From Silurus meridionalis (taxonomy: Eukaryota; Chordata; Actinopteri; Siluriformes; Siluridae): a DNA stretch of 64,000 nucleotides. The notes under the pieces are model-generated. The model worked only from the letters and a program-made list of their open reading frames with translations, made no database searches and was not told where the DNA came from. Every line of letters starts with the position of its first letter. Within the stretch, counting starts at the first letter, position 1. The DNA lies in NCBI RefSeq assembly GCF_014805685.1, contig NC_060893.1:15938773-16002772 (forward strand). Reading direction: 5' to 3'. Shown here in pieces: positions 34,175 to 46,670 of this stretch. The position numbers and the translations under genes were made by a program.

Positions 34175-35697
34175 GCACGCACGCGCACACGCACACACGC
34201 TCACTCACACACAAAGAAAATGAAAACACATAAACATTGGCTGTTGTGGAGTCATTACTGTTTTTTGTGTGTTTTCTCATAGCTAGGTGTCAGCTCGTCC
34301 TCTGGCTCCTCGGGTTCCTCAGGCACTAAGCAGCTCCTTTGTGAGAACAACACAAAAGTGTTCACTTTTTGTTATCCATGCATGTAAGGGTTTAGAAATG
34401 AGATGCAGTTCTTTAGTTATAGTGAATTTAAGAAACTTTTCCACTGTGAAATGATACTAAAACAGATTTTATCAACACCATTACATATCAGTAGTGTCGT
34501 TTTCTCTATCAGACAGAAGGAATTATAAAAGTCAGGTTTGTGTTACAAACATGGTACTGTTGAATATATTAGTAAATACCTATATGTCTGGGATGTCTGG
34601 GTGTTGTAGAAATACATTCTCCCTTCATTTGAACTAGGAGACGCAAAGCTGTTCCAGCATGACAATGTTTATTTGCACACTCCATGAAGATATGGTTTAC
34701 ATGGTTTGGAGTGGAGGATCTTGACTGGACTGCTACAAAGCTCTGACTTCAACTATATTGAAAATGTTTGTGGATGATTTGGAACACTGACTGCACCCTA
34801 AGCCTCCTCATCCTACATTAGTACCTAACTTTACTAACATCGTTGTGCCTAAATGAGCAGGAATCTCTGCAACCACAATCCAAAATCAAGTGGAACATCT
34901 TTTCAGAAGAGTGGAGGTTATTATAACAGCAAATGGGGACTAAACATGGATCCCAGAACATTAAATGTGTGTGTGTTAATATGTGGGTATTGGTCTGTCT
35001 GACCTTAGACGGCTGATAGGGTGCTTGCTACAAGTGAACTGCTCAGGGACATTGTTTTTGAACAGGTGAGTAGGAATGCCCCTCCACTTCATACAGTCCT
35101 CACACTGAATCCACGACACATCCCTGAGAAAAAGAAAGAGAACAAGTCTGCTGCTTTTCAGTCTAAACGGTGTTTGCAGTACTCGGCATTTCAGCAAAAC
35201 TCAGCTTCAGCACTAGCGGCATGATCAAGATTTATGACTTCTTTAGCAAATATATATTTCCCAAAGGTGCTTCCTTTGACTTAAGTTAAAATAATCCAAA
35301 TGCTTTCATTAGATATTATTGATCTGACCAATTCATATGCTCTAATTACACGTTTTTGGAAAAAAAGCAAAAGAGTAAATAATTATGATAAACAATCATG
35401 ATAACTATTTAGTTTGCTGTAAAATCCTGTTTAAACAAAACCACAGACAGACTGATGATAACTGATAAATTATCAGAAGAGCTGAGAAGAAACAAGCTCA
35501 TTTTATCTATGTAAGGCCAAATAATTTAGATAAATATAATGCTTCAGTGAGTGCTGTTTAAACTGCTGCTGTCTCTATGAGATGATTTACTGATAGCGTT
35601 CCTGTTCTTTCTTCCGGTTTCGGGTCTCAACTCAACTGCAAACCTGACTGAACTGTTTCCGTCTCTTTATCACTAAACACCAGCTAAGAAGCTTTCG

Positions 35698-35742
<45 letters not shown>

Positions 35743-38700
35743 AGGCAGAGCACACATGAGGACTTTGTTTAAAGGTGTAAGCTATGTGGTTTAACAGAAA
35801 GATGTGCTATTATAGACTGTTCTAAGTTAAGCTAGACTGACCATCCCTGTTTACTAACCGACCAAAATCGATGCCCTTCATGTTATAGGTACTTATATTT
35901 AATTGCAATTCATTTCTCATTATCATGTCTTGTGTTGCATCTGCCGCTTAACACTGCATGAAATGTGCTTTATTTAACTACTTCCTGTGCAGGGTGCCTA
36001 ATTAATCAAGGACAAGCTTTCCATCTGCCTGTAATATGGCAGACAGCACAGCTTACGGTATTTCCTTTTCTTTTTGCTCCTTTTCCTCTTCCTCTTCCTC
36101 CTCTTCCTCCTCCTCCTCCTCAGTCTCATCATTTTCCTCAGTATTTCCTTCTTTGCTTTTTCTTTCAAGAGCTTGAAATGCTCTTTCTTTTGCTTTCTTT
36201 TCCTTTTTCTCTCGCCAGTAGTCATTGAGTTTAATTCCGAGGGCAGCCAGAGTGAGTCTAAGAGAAAAACGACAGCATAGTTCAAATAGCTGAATGGTTT
36301 AGTCAGAAGAGTATACATTTAGCAGTGACACCAGGATCTTTGTGTTATAGGTGTATTTTTAGAAGTTAAATTCATGTATAGAAGGATGTGTCAGGTGCGT
36401 AAACATAGAGAAAGAAGTACAGTGAGAATAAGTTTACCTGTACTCTTTGGTGTACTCAAAGTCCTGCTTGTTGTGAGCAGGTTTCAAAAAGTTACACTCA
36501 ATTACTCCAATAACACCCACTCCTGACCTCAGGCCAGACGACTGTCAGAGGGGGGGAAAAATATATAAATATATATATTTTTTTTTTCAGTCAGGTAGAC
36601 CCTGACTAAAAACAGAATGGGAAAGGATGAAATACAGAATCTGATTTCTGTGCATGATTATACTTTGATTGTATTCAGTACCTTGATCTGACAGCCGACT
36701 TTCTCATATGATTTGATGAGCCTGTTGTTGTGATACATCATGATGCCATAATGATCTTTGTTTTTATTGTTAAAGCCAAAGGTGATCTTCACTCGTTCAT
36801 TCTAATTTAGCCAAGGTTAAGGAAAGTGCAAAGTTCAAACTCATCAACTATATATACACATTGTGCATAATATCTTGGCCAGTTGGATCAAATGTTGCTT
36901 AATTTGGCTAAGTGTACAAATTACAAATCCATCCCCCTCTGTGTTGATTCAGAATAATGTAAATCAATCATGTTTGATAAACAGTGCCATGTTTACTACT
37001 GTGTTAACATTTACTTTCACCATATACTTATGGGAACTGAGGACACCAGGCACTGAAGTTTTAGGTGAGGAATTTGATCCTATTTCTGTTCTATGCAGAA
37101 TTCTAGTTGCTCAACCTTCCTGGGAATTCTTTGTCATATTTTTCATTTTATGATGCGCCAAATGTTTGCATGCAGGCCAAAGAAATGCTATTGTAATTGA
37201 TGCAGTATCCAGTTTGCCATTGTTTTGCTGTATTATGCAAGGCATTTCCTAAAAAAAGATTGAAAGCATGTGTTGCTCTAAAACCTGTACATAACATGCA
37301 ATGATGGTGCCTTTCCAGATGTGCAAACTACCCATTCCATAGGCATTAATGCAGCCCAAATACCATCAGGATTAAGATGCATGCTTTCAAATTGAGTGCT
37401 GATAAGTCAGATGGTTCCTCTCTCCCTTTGGATCGGATGCAGCATGCATGGATACAAAAATAGTTTAAATTCTGATGCATATGTTTACAGAACAGTTTTC
37501 CATTTTGCCTCAGTCCATTTAAAATAAGCTTTGAAATAGTAAAGATGTCTGTGTATCTGGATCATGTTTACTTTTATGTTCTGACCTGATGCCAATTAAC
37601 CAGTTAATTGCATTTAACTAGTTGCAAAATGATCTTCCAGTTGTTTCTTTTTAGAAACACTTACTTTTTTAGCCTTTTGTTGCTCCTGTCCCATATTTTT
37701 GAAACTTGTTGTGCCCATCAAATTCTCAATTTTTTCCCCCTTTAAAATGGTTCTTTGCTTCAGTTTAAACAGTTAATGTTTTTATGTTCTATTCTGAATT
37801 AAACACGGGTTCAAAAGATTAGCCAATCACTCCATTATGTTCTAATTTACATGTACAATTTTTCATCTTTCTTGTAATTTGGGTTGTATGTATACAGCTC
37901 TGTGTGTTCTCAATTCAGAATGTGTATGCAAATGACCAGTGTTTGTGTCCTGCATTTATTTAACATTTTGATTGTGCATGTCCATATCATATCAAAACCT
38001 GCTGACATGCTCCAGCTCTAAACTTGTTCTCTACTGGATGTACCGCTTAGATGTACAACGGGTACACAGGCAAGTAAATTAACAATTCTGTTCAAGCTGC
38101 TTTTGTGTCCACACATCTACATGTAGACTTCTTCCTTTACTGTTCTTTTGGAACCTGCTTGCAAAACTGATATTTTCTACTTGACTTCATGTTATCAGGT
38201 ACTTTGCGCTTCCGGTAATGAATGATGAAGTCTGCTGACAATATGGCATTATTAGTAAAGGTATATACATTTGGGGAAAGGAGAAATTTAAATACTATTT
38301 ATGTAGCTCTAAAATATAGTACTTCTTTTTCTAAATATGCAACGTTTTGCTAGCAGTAGATAAAAAGCCTTTTAAAAGGATACGATGAACTGTGGTTTGT
38401 AAACATCGTTTTCAATCATAGACAGACTCTTTGCCACTAGTTTTGTCTGAACTTTTTTCTGTCTGAGGATGATCTGAATCCTGGGTTTCAGATACAGAAT
38501 GCTGAGATATGCCTGAGAAAGAAAAGAAACAGGGAGAAACAGACAGAAATGTTAGTTTCAATCTATTCCAGTCTGATTTCCTCATTGTGAGTGAGTGTTT
38601 TTTAATGGCTCTATCCTTCACTCACTCTAAGAGAGTAATCCATCTCTGGGATGATATGGTCAGTTCTGTGAGGTCCAGAGTAACGCCTCTTCGCTTTCCC

Positions 38701-41700
38701 CTCCATTTCCTCTGAGCGGATCTCTGGCAGGCGGATGTCCTCTGTATCGGCTTCAAAGTCAAACTCAGGCTTCCCGTCTTTATTCCTATCAGTGACAGCA
38801 CTAAATTAGCTGCTCATCCCATCGTGTAAATATCCTGACATAAAACTCAGGATTTTATTGAACAGTTGAAAAATCGATTAAAAATTTCAGTCAGTCAGTC
38901 TGTCTGTAAAAGTAGTATTTGTGACTGGTGCTGTTTTTTTTTGGTTGTTGCTGTATTTTAGTAAAAACAGAGACCATCCCGAATACCCTTTAAGTGCCAA
39001 AACAATTCAATAGAATGCTGACTGAACCAAAATTTCCTAAAAGGAACTGAATGATGCTAGATAACACGAGAACGTGCACTGGTAAGAAGTCTGCAGCTAC
39101 AAATTGTACACCTATACAGCTAAACACAGCTGCTTGGAAAACAAACCATAGCATTGTTATATAGTTAAATGAATCCAGAGTGCATAGTCCATGGAATATT
39201 TTAATAATATGAATAAATTACATTAGATAAACAAATTAAACACTTGTGCTGTATTGATACTATCAATGTCAGAATAGTTTTTAAACAAGTAATTAAACCT
39301 GATTTTTTTTTTTTTTTATAAAAATATAACAGTGATTTATTATAGTGATTATAAAACATTTTACAAATTTAAAAGGGAATCTTTAACATTTACCTCCCTG
39401 GTAGGTTTGTGTTTTCATTCACATTTCTAAATTATTAAAACCCAACAGATATACACATTTTTATTTTGTACTAAAATAATCCATAAAGCTTTTAATTTTG
39501 GTGACATATCTTTATCATGTAACCCATGGATTCAAAATAACAGTGCAATCAGTATTATACAAGCTCTGTACTTAGGATTGCTGTTACTATGGCTACCATG
39601 TAAGATGCAAGTGATCCTGAAAATGCATTTCTGCCCTTTTTAAGCAGAAGGAAACAGGCAGAGCATGAGAATGGCCGGTAAAACCATTAACAACTCTGTT
39701 TTTGCACCAATATGTTAATGCTTTCTGTAATTAGAATACTATACTAGTGGAGGTAGCAGCTTAGTTGCTGGTTTGTCTTTTTACCTGCGGATGTTCCAGA
39801 TAAGGATCTTGGTACCCTTTTTGCCTGGGATAGTGTCGAGCTGTTCCTGTAGTTCAGACTCTGACTTGAAGAGAGAGTGTGTGAGGATGGCTCTCAGACT
39901 GGCTTCTGAATCCTCCGTTATTACCAAAGACTGTGAGGGAACCAAAGTTAAGGAGAGATGGCAAACAGAAGGGACACACTTCCACTCATACAGTAAGTAA
40001 CAGGAGTTTCCCTCTTCCCACAAAGTCTCATGTTTTTTAATTCATAATATTGCCTTAGACATGATTATGTTTAAGATTTGGGTTATTTTGTAACTTTTCT
40101 TAGTGTGGATACAAGACAGCAAAATGTAAATCACTGAATCTGAATTCTGTAGATCCATCAATACCTGACTTGTAACCAAAATAACAGCAGTGACCCGAGA
40201 CCAACACAAGTGACCAAGCTACAAGTTACTTTATTATTATATGGCACATTTTCGAGTCAAATCTTCAGGATCTGTGCACTACTCAAATCTTCCAGCATGT
40301 TTGCAGTTAATTTGCTAGCAAAGCTGGTAAAGCATTTCTGTTTTCCGTAGGCAATGGATTTATATATTTTTGCTCATGACATCACCAGTTCCTTGTTTTC
40401 AAGCTAAATGTATCTGGTGCTTTAAAAAGGTGGCAAAAATTACTTGTCAGTGGAAAAACTTTGTGATCACCTTCAAGCATAAGAATTGATTTTTCCACTG
40501 GTACGCCAGAATATATTTATATATGCGCCATGTCTCAAATCAAGCAGCAAAACCTGCCAATATACACATCCAACAATTAAAACCGTCCGTGTGGAAACCG
40601 TTTGGTGTCCTGATGATTTATGTAATCTAAAACTACATAATGACATGTCTTCCTGCTGTATGTTCAGTATGGTTTCACTTATAATAAACATATATTTGCA
40701 TAAAGCATCCATATTTGTCCATGCCTATGTATATTAGAGTATTTAAAATGTGAAAAGTATTCATCTTAGGTACATTTTACAAAACATATATACAGTTGGT
40801 ATAAAGTATAAAGTGTGTCTCTTGCTTTATTAAGGATATTAGTCTGTTGGTTAAATGGTGCTATGGGTACAATGACAGCCTGAGCTTTGATGGCATGCAG
40901 GAAGGTCTGAGAGAGCATGCCAACACTCTGACATCCTCCATTCTTAGTAAAGATCAGAGCATCACGTCCCAGTCGCATCGATCCGGATTTGAAGCCATTA
41001 CCGTAGATCCCTATAGCCTGGTGACTACCTTTGCCAGATCCTTTTTCTGTGAAACCAAAACTATAAAGCAAGAGAAAGACAAAAAATACCAGAAAAGGTA
41101 AACTATAAAAACTTATTAACAAAGTTCAAATACATATGCAACGTCTCACTGACCACACAAAAATACAGACATTTTTAGAGCACTAAAGCATTGAACAAAA
41201 TCATATTTTAACAGGGAATATAATTTAAAGTCCTGGCACTGGATATAAAAAAAAGTCTAAGGTGCATAAAAACCCTTTACAATTGAGACTAAATTAAACT
41301 CTCTAAACACCTTTAAGATCAAATAATTGTGGTCTAATTTAATTATAATCCTTTATATACATTATAAACAACATGCACGTTTGTATTTTATTCACTTATT
41401 ATTTTTATTTATAATAACATTATATAAATGCTTGTTAAGGTTCCCTGGTGGTCTAGTGGTTAGGATGCGGCGCTCTCACCGCTGCGGCCCGGGTTCGATC
41501 CCCGGTCAGGGAACCCACCCCGGCCATTAGGGCACAGTGCATGTGCACTCTTAGTGCTGGTCCCAAGCCCGGAAGCGTTAGGAAGGGCATCCAGCGTAAA
41601 AACGTGCCGAATCAAACATGCGGATCATACATACGGATGATCCGCTGTGGCGACCCCTAATGGGAGAAGCCGAAAGAAAGTTTTATTATATAAATGTTTG

Positions 41701-43619
41701 GTGTGTGATCTGTGATTCACATACTCTAGGCTGTATTACTGCATAGTAATGAAACATTAAGTATTTCTATCAGCACATTTCCTGTGGTCATTGTCAATGT
41801 TACTGTCTTTTGTTCTTGCCAGTGGATGCTTTATTATTATTTTAATATTATTTCATTACAAGTTAGTTTTCGTAAGCTCCTCATTCTCCATCTTGATTAT
41901 TTCTGTCCTTGTACAATGCAGTAAATAAAGAGAAAATCTTCTCGCCTCCTTGGACATATTCTGCTATTCATTATTTTTATGTCAAAACCAAATGTAAAGG
42001 ATGATAATGGTAGAGAACTGATTTATAAATTATAATGGACACAGAATATAACAAAAAAGGCTATATAAATGATAAATCATAAAACATTTATAATGATTAT
42101 AAAGGATTTAAGTTTCATATTAGGGAACTAGGAATTTTGCTACTTATACCAGACCAATCTGGACCAATCTACACACACGTCAAGTTATTGGCATATTATA
42201 TATTTAAAGTCTATTCCAGACCCACCTGAGCATCTTGTGCAGTTTATTTGGTGTCATTCCACTTCCGTTATCAATAAAGCTAAGACACAGCTCCTCTTTT
42301 ACAGTGACCACATCAATCCAGATCTGTTTGGCTGTGACCCCGGGATCAGATGCGTTATCTACCACGCAGAGAGACAGCAAGTTCACAAACAACTTTTATC
42401 ACACACATTTATCAATAAATGATGTAACGGATTTTGCTAACGCTATTGCTAGTGTCAGACACAAAGTTTTATGCCATGACGTCAGATTAAATAAACATAT
42501 TTAAACCAGTGGACCACTCCTATCGCTCTGAAACACACGATCTTCAAAAAGCCATGAGTTCAAGCGAATAACTATGAGTCACAGTAGGATTATTTGCACA
42601 GTATATGAGTCATATGACAATGGCTTTATGTATTCCACATGAAAAAACTAAATTCACAATCAGTGCAATGAAACCTTTATTTAGCATTATTAACATTAAC
42701 ATTATTGAGCATTCAGCAGATCTGAGAAATTACAAAAAGAATGTTTAGAGACAGTAAGCAGTGTGCAGGGCCGTGTTTTTCATTACGTTCTCACAAGCTC
42801 CTGAAGAAAGCTGTTAGCAAAAATTTACGATAACCAAGTAATGGTGAACAGATTGGGCTGGTGAGTTTCCCTTTATTTTTATTTCGAACTCAACTGCTTT
42901 TTCATTTGCTTGAAAATTGCATTTTTCTACCAGAATAGTGGACATTTAAAAATCTGACATTCATTAGCTTTAAAGATTAAGCACCAAATTTAAAGCTAGA
43001 GAAAGAAAAGAAGAGGAGACAAAGAAGTGATGGAGAAAAGAGGAGGAAGACAGAGAGACAGACAGAGAAAGAGAGAGGGGACTTGGGCAGAAACTATTTA
43101 TGCTTTAGATTTTGGGACGACTTGTGTTTTTAATAGCAGACTGACTGTTGTGTTGGTTGTGTTTGTTGGGTTTAAAGCATGTAGGTCATTGACCGACCGG
43201 ATGTGCAACAGGTGCTCATTCCCCCGCCGCGTAATTGAGCTCTGTCCCATACCGCACATTAAATGATACCACCAGCCTAAGCAGGTCACCATCACTATGC
43301 TTCATGTTGTAATATAGTAGTGTTATAATGCTGTTAGTTTTATCAGCTGGAGATCTGTCTTCAAGTCTTCATGTTTGATTTTATGAGAAAGAAAAACAAA
43401 AAAACAATATCGATGCCTTACCTATTAACTCTGCGACAGCACTGAAAGGCCACGTGTGACTGGTGGAGTTACTGTCCAGGTACGATGGGCTCATCTGCAA
43501 ACACACAAAAGCGCGACAACGTGTCACACAAAACATCAGGATGCGTTTGCAAAATACAGAAGTGCAGTAAGTATACACACAGAGCTCAGACGGATCCCGT
43601 GCTCGCTCAGCCTCGCCAT
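27174..43619 (-). CDS. morc3b: MORC family CW-type zinc finger ATPase (MORC3/MORC4 subfamily), 17 coding exons
   Basis: This is a nuclear GHKL ATPase of the chromatin-silencing MORC family; its CW finger is expected to read H3K4 methylation. Exons in order: 43619-43581, 43494-43422, 42358-42226, 41060-40826, 39930-39785, 38785-38626, 38512-38384, 36801-36682, 36541-36438, 36257-36057, 35123-35004, 34336-34259, 33745-33709, 29591-29419, 28785-28170, 27689-27412, 27324-27174. All phases agree, giving 2793 nt and 930 residues (human MORC3 and MORC4 about 937-939). The start is [13 protein letters not shown]. ATPase motifs are AELIDNA (34-40), DNGSGM (about 66) and [12 protein letters not shown] (about 102). 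The CW domain has W451, C454, C457, W460, C478 and C489, but Phe476 stands where the third Trp is usual. A Glu-rich run sits just before it (about 417-440). The C-terminus is a coiled coil. N-terminal text ([35 protein letters not shown]) is nearer human MORC4; the VPEEPE...YEKT stretch is nearer MORC3. The symbol follows fish naming as I remember it and is less sure than the family. Exon 4 ends in a GC donor. Exons 13-14 are the least certain. Confidence 0.9.
30540..31140. repeat. GC-rich interspersed fragment split by (TA)n, in MORC intron 13
   Basis: A block of about 480 bp (30540-31018) is markedly GC-richer than its surroundings. It is followed by a TA run of about 68 bp (31021-31088). 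Short ORFs on both strands carry no domain I recognise. The base composition suggests an inserted element, possibly a retrotransposon piece, but this is inference. Confidence 0.45.
31140..32585. other. Interior of MORC intron 13
   Basis: The sequence is AT-rich with no exon that fits the required phase 0 on both sides. No structured repeat was noted. Confidence 0.5.
32586..32720. mobile_element. hAT-like repeat end fragment in MORC intron 13
   Basis: The text GGGTTGTAACGGTACACAAAA and CAGTACGGTTAG resembles the end of a common fish hAT-derived repeat ('taacggtacacaaaattcacggtt'). The partner end was not found, so it is probably truncated. It is followed by ATT-rich low-complexity sequence to about 32960. 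Confidence 0.45.
33025..33060. repeat. (GT)n microsatellite
   Basis: About 18 GT units lie in MORC intron 13. Confidence 0.9.
34139..34200. repeat. (CA)n / (CACG)n microsatellite
   Basis: About 16 CA units pass into alternating CACG and CA units. It lies about 60 bp downstream of the MORC exon 12 donor on the minus strand. Confidence 0.85.
34590..34965 (+). pseudogene. Tc1-like transposase C-terminal fragment in MORC intron 11
   Basis: The segment from GTTCCAGCATGACAATG through CTCCATGAAGA, GACTTCAACTATATTGAAAA, GACTGCACCCTAAGCCTCC to GAAGAGTGGAGGTTATTATA matches, in order, the 3' part of a Tc1-like transposase gene (the HDN...E/D catalytic tail). Frames are broken by stops. Its 5' half is missing. 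Remnants of the same family's ends are at 14545 and 23170. Confidence 0.75.
35697..35739. repeat. (GT)n microsatellite
   Basis: About 20 GT units lie in MORC intron 10. Confidence 0.9.
41442..41513 (+). tRNA. tRNA-Glu (CTC)-like sequence heading a SINE
   Basis: The 72 nt fold as tRNA-Glu: acceptor TCCCTGG pairs with TCAGGGA (one G-U), with discriminator A. The D-arm has TGGTCTAGTGGTTA (box A). The anticodon stem CGGCG/CGCTG has one G-U and a CTCTCAC loop with anticodon CTC. The T-arm is CCGGGTTCGATCCCCGG (box B). No T-run terminator follows; the sequence runs directly into a SINE-like body, so this is more likely a SINE head than an independent tRNA gene. It could still be Pol III-transcribed. 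Confidence 0.75.
41442..41685 (+). mobile_element. tRNA-Glu-derived SINE in MORC intron 3
   Basis: After the tRNA-Glu head come a body (GGCACAGTGCATGTGCACTC, GTCCCAAGCCCGGAAGC, GGAAGGGCATCCAGCGTAAA) and a tail (GCTGTGGCGACCCCTAATGG, GAGAAGCCGAAAGAAAG). The tail resembles the 3' end of a fish LINE family, as expected if the SINE borrows that LINE's machinery. The head is almost unmutated, which suggests a recent insertion. Confidence 0.75.
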
Positions 43620-43810
43620 GTCTTCGAGTCCGGAAAAAACAGAAACAAACAAAAAAAGCAAAACAAGCACTAAAATAAAATAAAAACAACTTTGTATTGC
43701 AAAACTCGCTTTCTTCCTCCTTGCTCAGCGCACAAACAGTTCCTTCCTCTTTCACTTCTTTGACACGGCTGACAATGATAAGTGCGCAGTGCCGCGTGCG
43801 CGCTGCTCAG
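43620..43810 (-). promoter_or_regulatory. MORC gene 5' UTR and promoter
   Basis: The block upstream of the MORC start is locally CpG-rich: TGCGCAGTGCCGCGTGCGCG at 43783-43802 holds two overlapping NRF1-like motifs (TGCGCA and TGCGCG types). No TATA box is evident. This suits a TATA-less housekeeping promoter. The exact transcription start cannot be read from the sequence. Confidence 0.5.
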
Positions 43811-44230
43811 CTACAACTCACTGAGGGTTGCCAGATTGAACCCCAGCACTGTATACTACAGTATTATAAACACCTGCTATCTGAAAGTCAGTGTTTTATT
43901 TACTGGTAGCCGAGTTGGTTTGCACAGGGTACGTTCAGATGGGACAGTTTCAATGGCAGGTTGTCTAAGCATTCTTTCCATTAAATAAACAAACACAAAA
44001 AAACAAAACAAAAAACCCAACATGATTAATTTACTCAATGAGACGAATGTGTATATGTGACTTAAAATGATAAGCATATTCTAAAAAAGCATAACACTTG
44101 GATTCATCCTCTCAGTGTACAAGCAAAGCATGTTTCAAGACTTTGGAATGCATTTCACCAAGATATCTAAACAGCACTAGCAATCACTTTACCAAAGTAC
44201 TCAAATTAGTACTGTATATAGTCTTATTTT

Positions 44231-44403
44231 ACATTTGCAGCATTTGACGCCCTTATCCAGAGCGACTTACAACGGAGGGTTTTTAGGGCTTTGCTCAAGG
44301 GCTCAGCAGTGGCTCAGCAGTGGCAGCTTGGTGGTGGTGGGATTTGAACCTGTGATCTTCTGATCCAAAGCCCAATGCATTAACCACTGAGCTACCACCT
44401 CCC
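44231..44403 (-). mobile_element. tRNA-derived SINE, best-preserved copy
   Basis: On the minus strand it reads GGTGGTAGCTCAGTGGTTAA (box A), then GATCACAGGTTCAAATCCC (box B), a CCACCACCACCAAGCTGCCA linker and the tail GTAAGTCGCTCTGGATAAGG. Internal Pol III promoter boxes plus a shared tail define a tRNA-derived SINE. Related copies: 15230-15391, 19875-20095, 26895-27027, 53272-53330 (tail) and 63920-63978 (tail). Confidence 0.85.
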
Positions 44404-46565
44404 TCATATTTATTTCTAACTATATTTCCTTCCCAACACAGTTTTGAGACTAATGGACTTCTTAGCCTGTGACACTGTAAACCAGCATCAGGATTGTATT
44501 AAAGGATTGAGGTATTGAGAGAGACTCCAAAGCACCACTGAAGTCACACAACAGATATGATAAGTAGCTTATACATATTGTATATAAATTGAGCAGTGAC
44601 AGGCTGTCAAGGCTAGCAAGGTCTTCTCTGCTGCCTAAACACAGGATCACTTACTTACATTTTTATAAATTTTTCTTCCATGATTATGTCTTAAATTATT
44701 CCCCCTTTCTCTCAGTTGCACTGCGTCAAGTAGTGTATGTTTACGATAGAGTTCATTTCATGTGTAGCCAGGGTCAGAGGAATCTGTCTTGAGGCCTGTG
44801 CCTCAGCAGTGCAGGCACTTGTGATGTAAAATACATGATGTTTGCCTTAACAAATCAGATCTCAAGTTGGTAATACCGGGGTCATCTAGCAGGCATACAG
44901 TATAATCAACATTTTCCATGACCATTGGTTGGTCAGAGAGTGCACTAGCCAGAGTGTGTAAACCGCATCTGTAGCAAACTGCACAAGCTTATATATATTT
45001 GTGTGGATTTATTAGCTGTTTTTTTATGCCACAATGGCTGACAGAGGAGAATACATTTATTTGGTCACAGATATATTTACAAGGCCATTTTCAAGCTGGA
45101 CATAGTGAGGAAAGGTCAGCCAAAACAGTTAAAAACCATTTATGCTTTTGCAATTCCTTTTCCCGTAGAATTTGCACAAAAACACACAATTTGGATTCAT
45201 TTTAAATCCCCCAGGAAAATAGTAATGAACAGATAAAACACACAAAATGCACAGTAAACATAGGTTCACTTTATTAGGTTAATAGTAATGCTTTTGCTAC
45301 AGATGATTAGCAGAAATAAAGCCAACCATTTCCATGAAAGCACCCAAAACACATTAAAAGTACAATTCTAATAAAGTTTCTCTGCAACCTGTATACTGTA
45401 ACTATGATCTCATCCGCCACCAATATCTCAGAATACCTAGGTTCTTTCCAATTTAATAAAAAAACCCATCCATCACTATTATTATTATTATTATTATTAT
45501 TATTTTTTTATTTTTTATTTTTTATTATTTATTTATTTATTTATTTATTTTTAAAGTATCATGCCAGATAATGCTATTATAAATCATTCCCTTCTATAAC
45601 TGTGTAATACTTTTTTTTTAATAAGAATTTTTTTTTTCTTTAATTTAACTGTTTTTATCTCAATTATTAGCTGTTTACCAATGATGACTTGCATGCAAAC
45701 CTGTTTCTGCCATTTGCAGGCCTAAATCTATCAAAGCAGTTTGAGTTTTAAGTCATCATAGCAAAACTGCATTGTGAAGAGATCTTCATGGATTCTAAGT
45801 GGTATCATTCACAGTAATCTCGTGTAACTTTACACTATTTTAGGCCATACTCAGAAGGAGCAAGTGATTTTCAGGTGATGAGAACAGAAGTAAGGAACTC
45901 CACTGGATCAGATCAAAAGGCAAAGCTGAAGTGCAGACAGTGTGTCTTTGATGTGTAAAACTGTTTCTAATATAAGATATATTTCAAATGCGATAGTAAA
46001 GGGGGATTGTGGATTGGATAACGTCTTTACATAAGACATACATGTGATTGTAAATGCCTCCTTTTCCAATGTCAATTTTTTGTTGTTGTATAATTTTATT
46101 TATTTGTGTGGTTTTTTTAAATGTTGCTGGGTTAAAAATTTGCAAAAAAAATCTGTAAACTCAGGTTATTAATTTTTCTGCAAACATTTTTGAAAAAAGG
46201 TATGTAAAAAAAAAAGAAAACATTTAGAATAAGCACTTCTATTGTAGGGTTATGTAGCCAGTTGTATGTTTTATATATTTAAATTTAATTTGACCTTGTG
46301 GTATTTTCTTTCATACTGTTTGTGCTGAAGAGAATATATATTTTTAATTCGTAAAAAAGTTGTCCTACTTACTGTCTCTTTGTGACTTTGTCACAGTATA
46401 TATTATATAAGATATAATTCATGTAATTAGCGAATTATTTTTTTGTTTACATTGTTATACTACAATGTTATATTTTGTGCCTACATACAATTTATTATTT
46501 AAGTAACATTTCAATTCTAGGAAATTCTTAAAAATCATATCATCCAGAATCCTAATATACTTAAT
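44404..46565. other. Intergenic region between the MORC promoter and the pmt 3' end
   Basis: I see no exon, tRNA or defined transposon here. At 45474-45560 there is an ATT/ATTT low-complexity tract. The rest is AT-rich. Part of it may be far-upstream regulatory DNA of the MORC gene. Confidence 0.5.
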
Positions 46566-46571
46566 TTTATT
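46566..46571 (-). terminator. pmt: Candidate poly(A) signal of pmt
   Basis: TTTATT on the plus strand is AATAAA on the minus strand, 100 bp downstream of the pmt stop. It would give a short 3' UTR. A further candidate lies at about 45267. Confidence 0.4.
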
Positions 46572-46670
46572 CAATTATTTTGGCATTTAAAAACAAAATC
46601 TTCATCAGATTGTCACAGTTGTTCTTTTTCTTTCTGCACCTATTGCACAGGCAGGATCTTTCTATGTCTC

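Noticed and set aside
41442..41513. Independent functional tRNA-Glu gene
   Set aside because: The fold is good, but the sequence continues directly into a SINE body and LINE-like tail and lacks a T-run terminator.
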